64,000 nt of DNA, from contig NW_027077396.1 of the NCBI RefSeq assembly GCF_963924675.1, positions 124,001 through 188,000 on the forward strand. The letters run 5' to 3'. Under the pieces are notes generated by a model. The model was not told the DNA's origin, searched no databases, and worked only from the letters and a program-made list of their open reading frames with translations. Numbering within the stretch: position 1 is the stretch's first letter; every line of letters starts with the position of its first letter. A program made the position numbers and the translations under genes. Below are positions 62,953 through 64,000 of the stretch, piece after piece. This DNA is from Phocoena phocoena (taxonomy: Eukaryota; Chordata; Mammalia; Artiodactyla; Phocoenidae).

Positions 62953-64000
62953 ATAGTGAGTGGATGCAGGTACGGTGATTCTACGTGAACTACGTCACAC
63001 AGAAAAAGAAACATCATAAGATATCACGAATACACGGAATGTAAACTTGACTACACATGAACTGAATTACAAAATAGAAAAGGGTCTCAAATTTAGAAAA
63101 CCAACTAGTGCTTGCTTATGGGGAAAGGTGCCTTGGGGTGCTGCATAAAACCAGAGACTGAAATTAGCACAGATAACTTTCCATAAGCCCAATATGTAAT
63201 AGACAAGACCTACTCCTTGCTCAACGAAATGGACCCAACACCACATATTCAACGCCTAGGAATATACCTGACTAGGAAGAATCTTAAAACCCATGGATAT
63301 ATATGTCTCTGTAAGAGAATCAAACGTGTGTACAGCGGCCGAAAGGCAGCAGTGAAAATCCGATAAATCCCATTATCAAAATAAATTTCGAAAACAAAAC
63401 ACAAAGACAGTGAAATAGAGAGCAATTCTTAAATAATTCACTCAGGGCATGTGATGCAACCGGGATTGACCACATCTACACCCAGAGCTGGTTGAGACAT
63501 AAGGCTGGACACTTCAGGCTGATAGCATTGGTGAGTTTCGGTGAGCAAATGCACACCCTTTGAAGTCATACTGTATGGTACCTATTCCATGGGTCCCAAC
63601 TCTTCAGGTTCAAGGGATTCTTCCTCCAGCTAAAACATGCATGTGAAACCCACAGTATGGTCCACCGTGTTATGGGGAAATGATTTAAAATGCATCTCAG
63701 TTTTCGTATCCTGGTCCTCGGGTTCACCATTCCAGATGATTTACTAACAGTCTCCCTGCTTGGAGAGTCAGTGCCTTTAACCTCCTGTTTGGCACAGCTT
63801 GCAATTTCTGTGCAAGATGAACAGGAATAGGGAGAACCAATGAGAGACTAGCTGTAGGTGTCTGCACGGGCAAATGTAACGCTCATTTCCCACCAGGAAG
63901 AGGAATTTACCAAAGGCTCAGCATGCCCTGCCCGAAACAGATTAGGGCCTGAAGCAATCCTGCGGTTTTGTGCCCAGTTCACAAGAAAGCGAGTTGAAGA
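62953..64000 (+). repeat. Satellite unit M37, form A, partial
   Basis: The first 1048 bases of a form A unit, cut by the window end before the palindrome. Shares CTCTGTAAGAGAATCAAACG (T at 63310) with M29. Confidence 0.93.

Larger units (their letters stand above)
1..64000 (+). repeat. Satellite array, 1747-bp units in A/B dimers (probable common cetacean satellite)
   Basis: Every part of the window recurs at exact multiples of 1747 bp, apart from two 30-bp shifts at M11 and M13. Units are all in the same orientation. Sites separating forms A and B, in unit numbering (A/B): 76 G/T, 128 A/C, 180 C/G, 191 G/T, 1103 A/T, 1331 G/T, 1367 G/T, 1373 G/A, 1476 G/C, 1510-1511 AT/GA, 1531 T/C, 1606 G/A, 1641 A/T, 1680 G/C, 1740 G/A. 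The assignment to the common cetacean satellite rests on unit length plus L1 content, and on my memory of the literature (work of Arnason and colleagues on the satellite; Kapitonov and colleagues on its L1 origin). No unique sequence or array edge is present. Such arrays usually form C-band heterochromatin; the chromosomal location cannot be told from sequence. Confidence 0.9.
55225..64000 (+). repeat. Second copy of an eight-unit segmental duplication (first copy 41249-50024)
   Basis: Uncommon variants recur exactly 13,976 bp (8 x 1747) apart: 41249/55225 (CAATCAGG), 43767/57743 (CTATGTG), 47178/61154 (CGTGCAATG), the GGTAAACTGG of M28/M36, and 49334/63310 (CTCTGTAAG). The left limit lies between 40697 and 41249, because GACCGTG in M24 is GACAGTG in M32. 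The right limit is beyond the window. M35 differs from M27 in its first half, so the copies are already mosaic. Confidence 0.8.

Noticed and set aside
115..63252. Many recurring minus-strand open frames of 61, 74 and 84 codons
   Set aside because: They lie antisense to the L1 fragment, across the unassigned segment border, or across the palindrome, and recur only because the unit recurs. They match no protein known to me, and single substitutions open or close them between units.
1..64000. The array as an assembly artefact of one repeated read
   Set aside because: Units carry distinct private variants, hybrid units and a long-range 13,976-bp relationship, which simple read stacking would not create. 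Errors in copy number remain possible.

Overview
The whole window is one head-to-tail satellite DNA array with no functional gene. It holds 36 complete units and one partial unit of a single repeat. The unit is 1747 bp in 34 of the 36 complete copies and 1777 bp in the other two (one 30-bp insertion each). The + strand of every unit is the sense strand of a degraded LINE-1 3' end: the last part of ORF2, the 3' UTR, an AATAAA hexamer and an A-rich tail. The 3' UTR resembles the type found in even-toed ungulates and whales. Unit length, L1 origin and L1 subtype together fit the common cetacean satellite (literature as I recall it: about 1.75 kb in baleen whales and most toothed whales, about 1.58 kb in dolphins, with an L1-derived core). 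The likely source is therefore heterochromatin of a baleen whale or a non-delphinid toothed whale. I made this identification by eye, without a database search.

Layout of one unit, numbered from position 1: about 1-455, L1 3' UTR and tail; 456-1060, unassigned; 1061-1241, probably more of L1 ORF2; 1242-1313, a 72-bp palindrome with no spacer; about 1325-1747, the C-terminal part of L1 ORF2, running straight into the 3' UTR of the next unit. Units come in two forms, A and B, which differ by an estimated 2-3 percent and mostly alternate, giving a 3494-bp dimer. The order is M1-M6 ABABAB; M7 A with a B-type 3' end; M8 A; M9 B; M10-M13, two copies of a variant 3524-bp dimer; M14-M17 ABAB; M18-M21 a disturbed block (A/b, A, B/A/b, A); M22-M37 regular B/A alternation. 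Private variants recurring exactly 13,976 bp apart show an eight-unit segmental duplication covering M24-M29 and M32-M37.

The most striking element is the palindrome. I read it as perfect in 28 units and carrying one mismatch in six. In M11 and M13 it is enlarged by 30 bp in a way that keeps it foldable, as 48-bp arms around a 6-nt centre. A/B switch points are frequent just downstream of it. Many private variants are C-to-T or G-to-A changes at CpG, consistent with a methylated array. The only sense-strand open frame of note, at 38167-38490, is an L1 ORF2 remnant that lost one stop codon; the many short minus-strand open frames are antisense by-products of the repeat.
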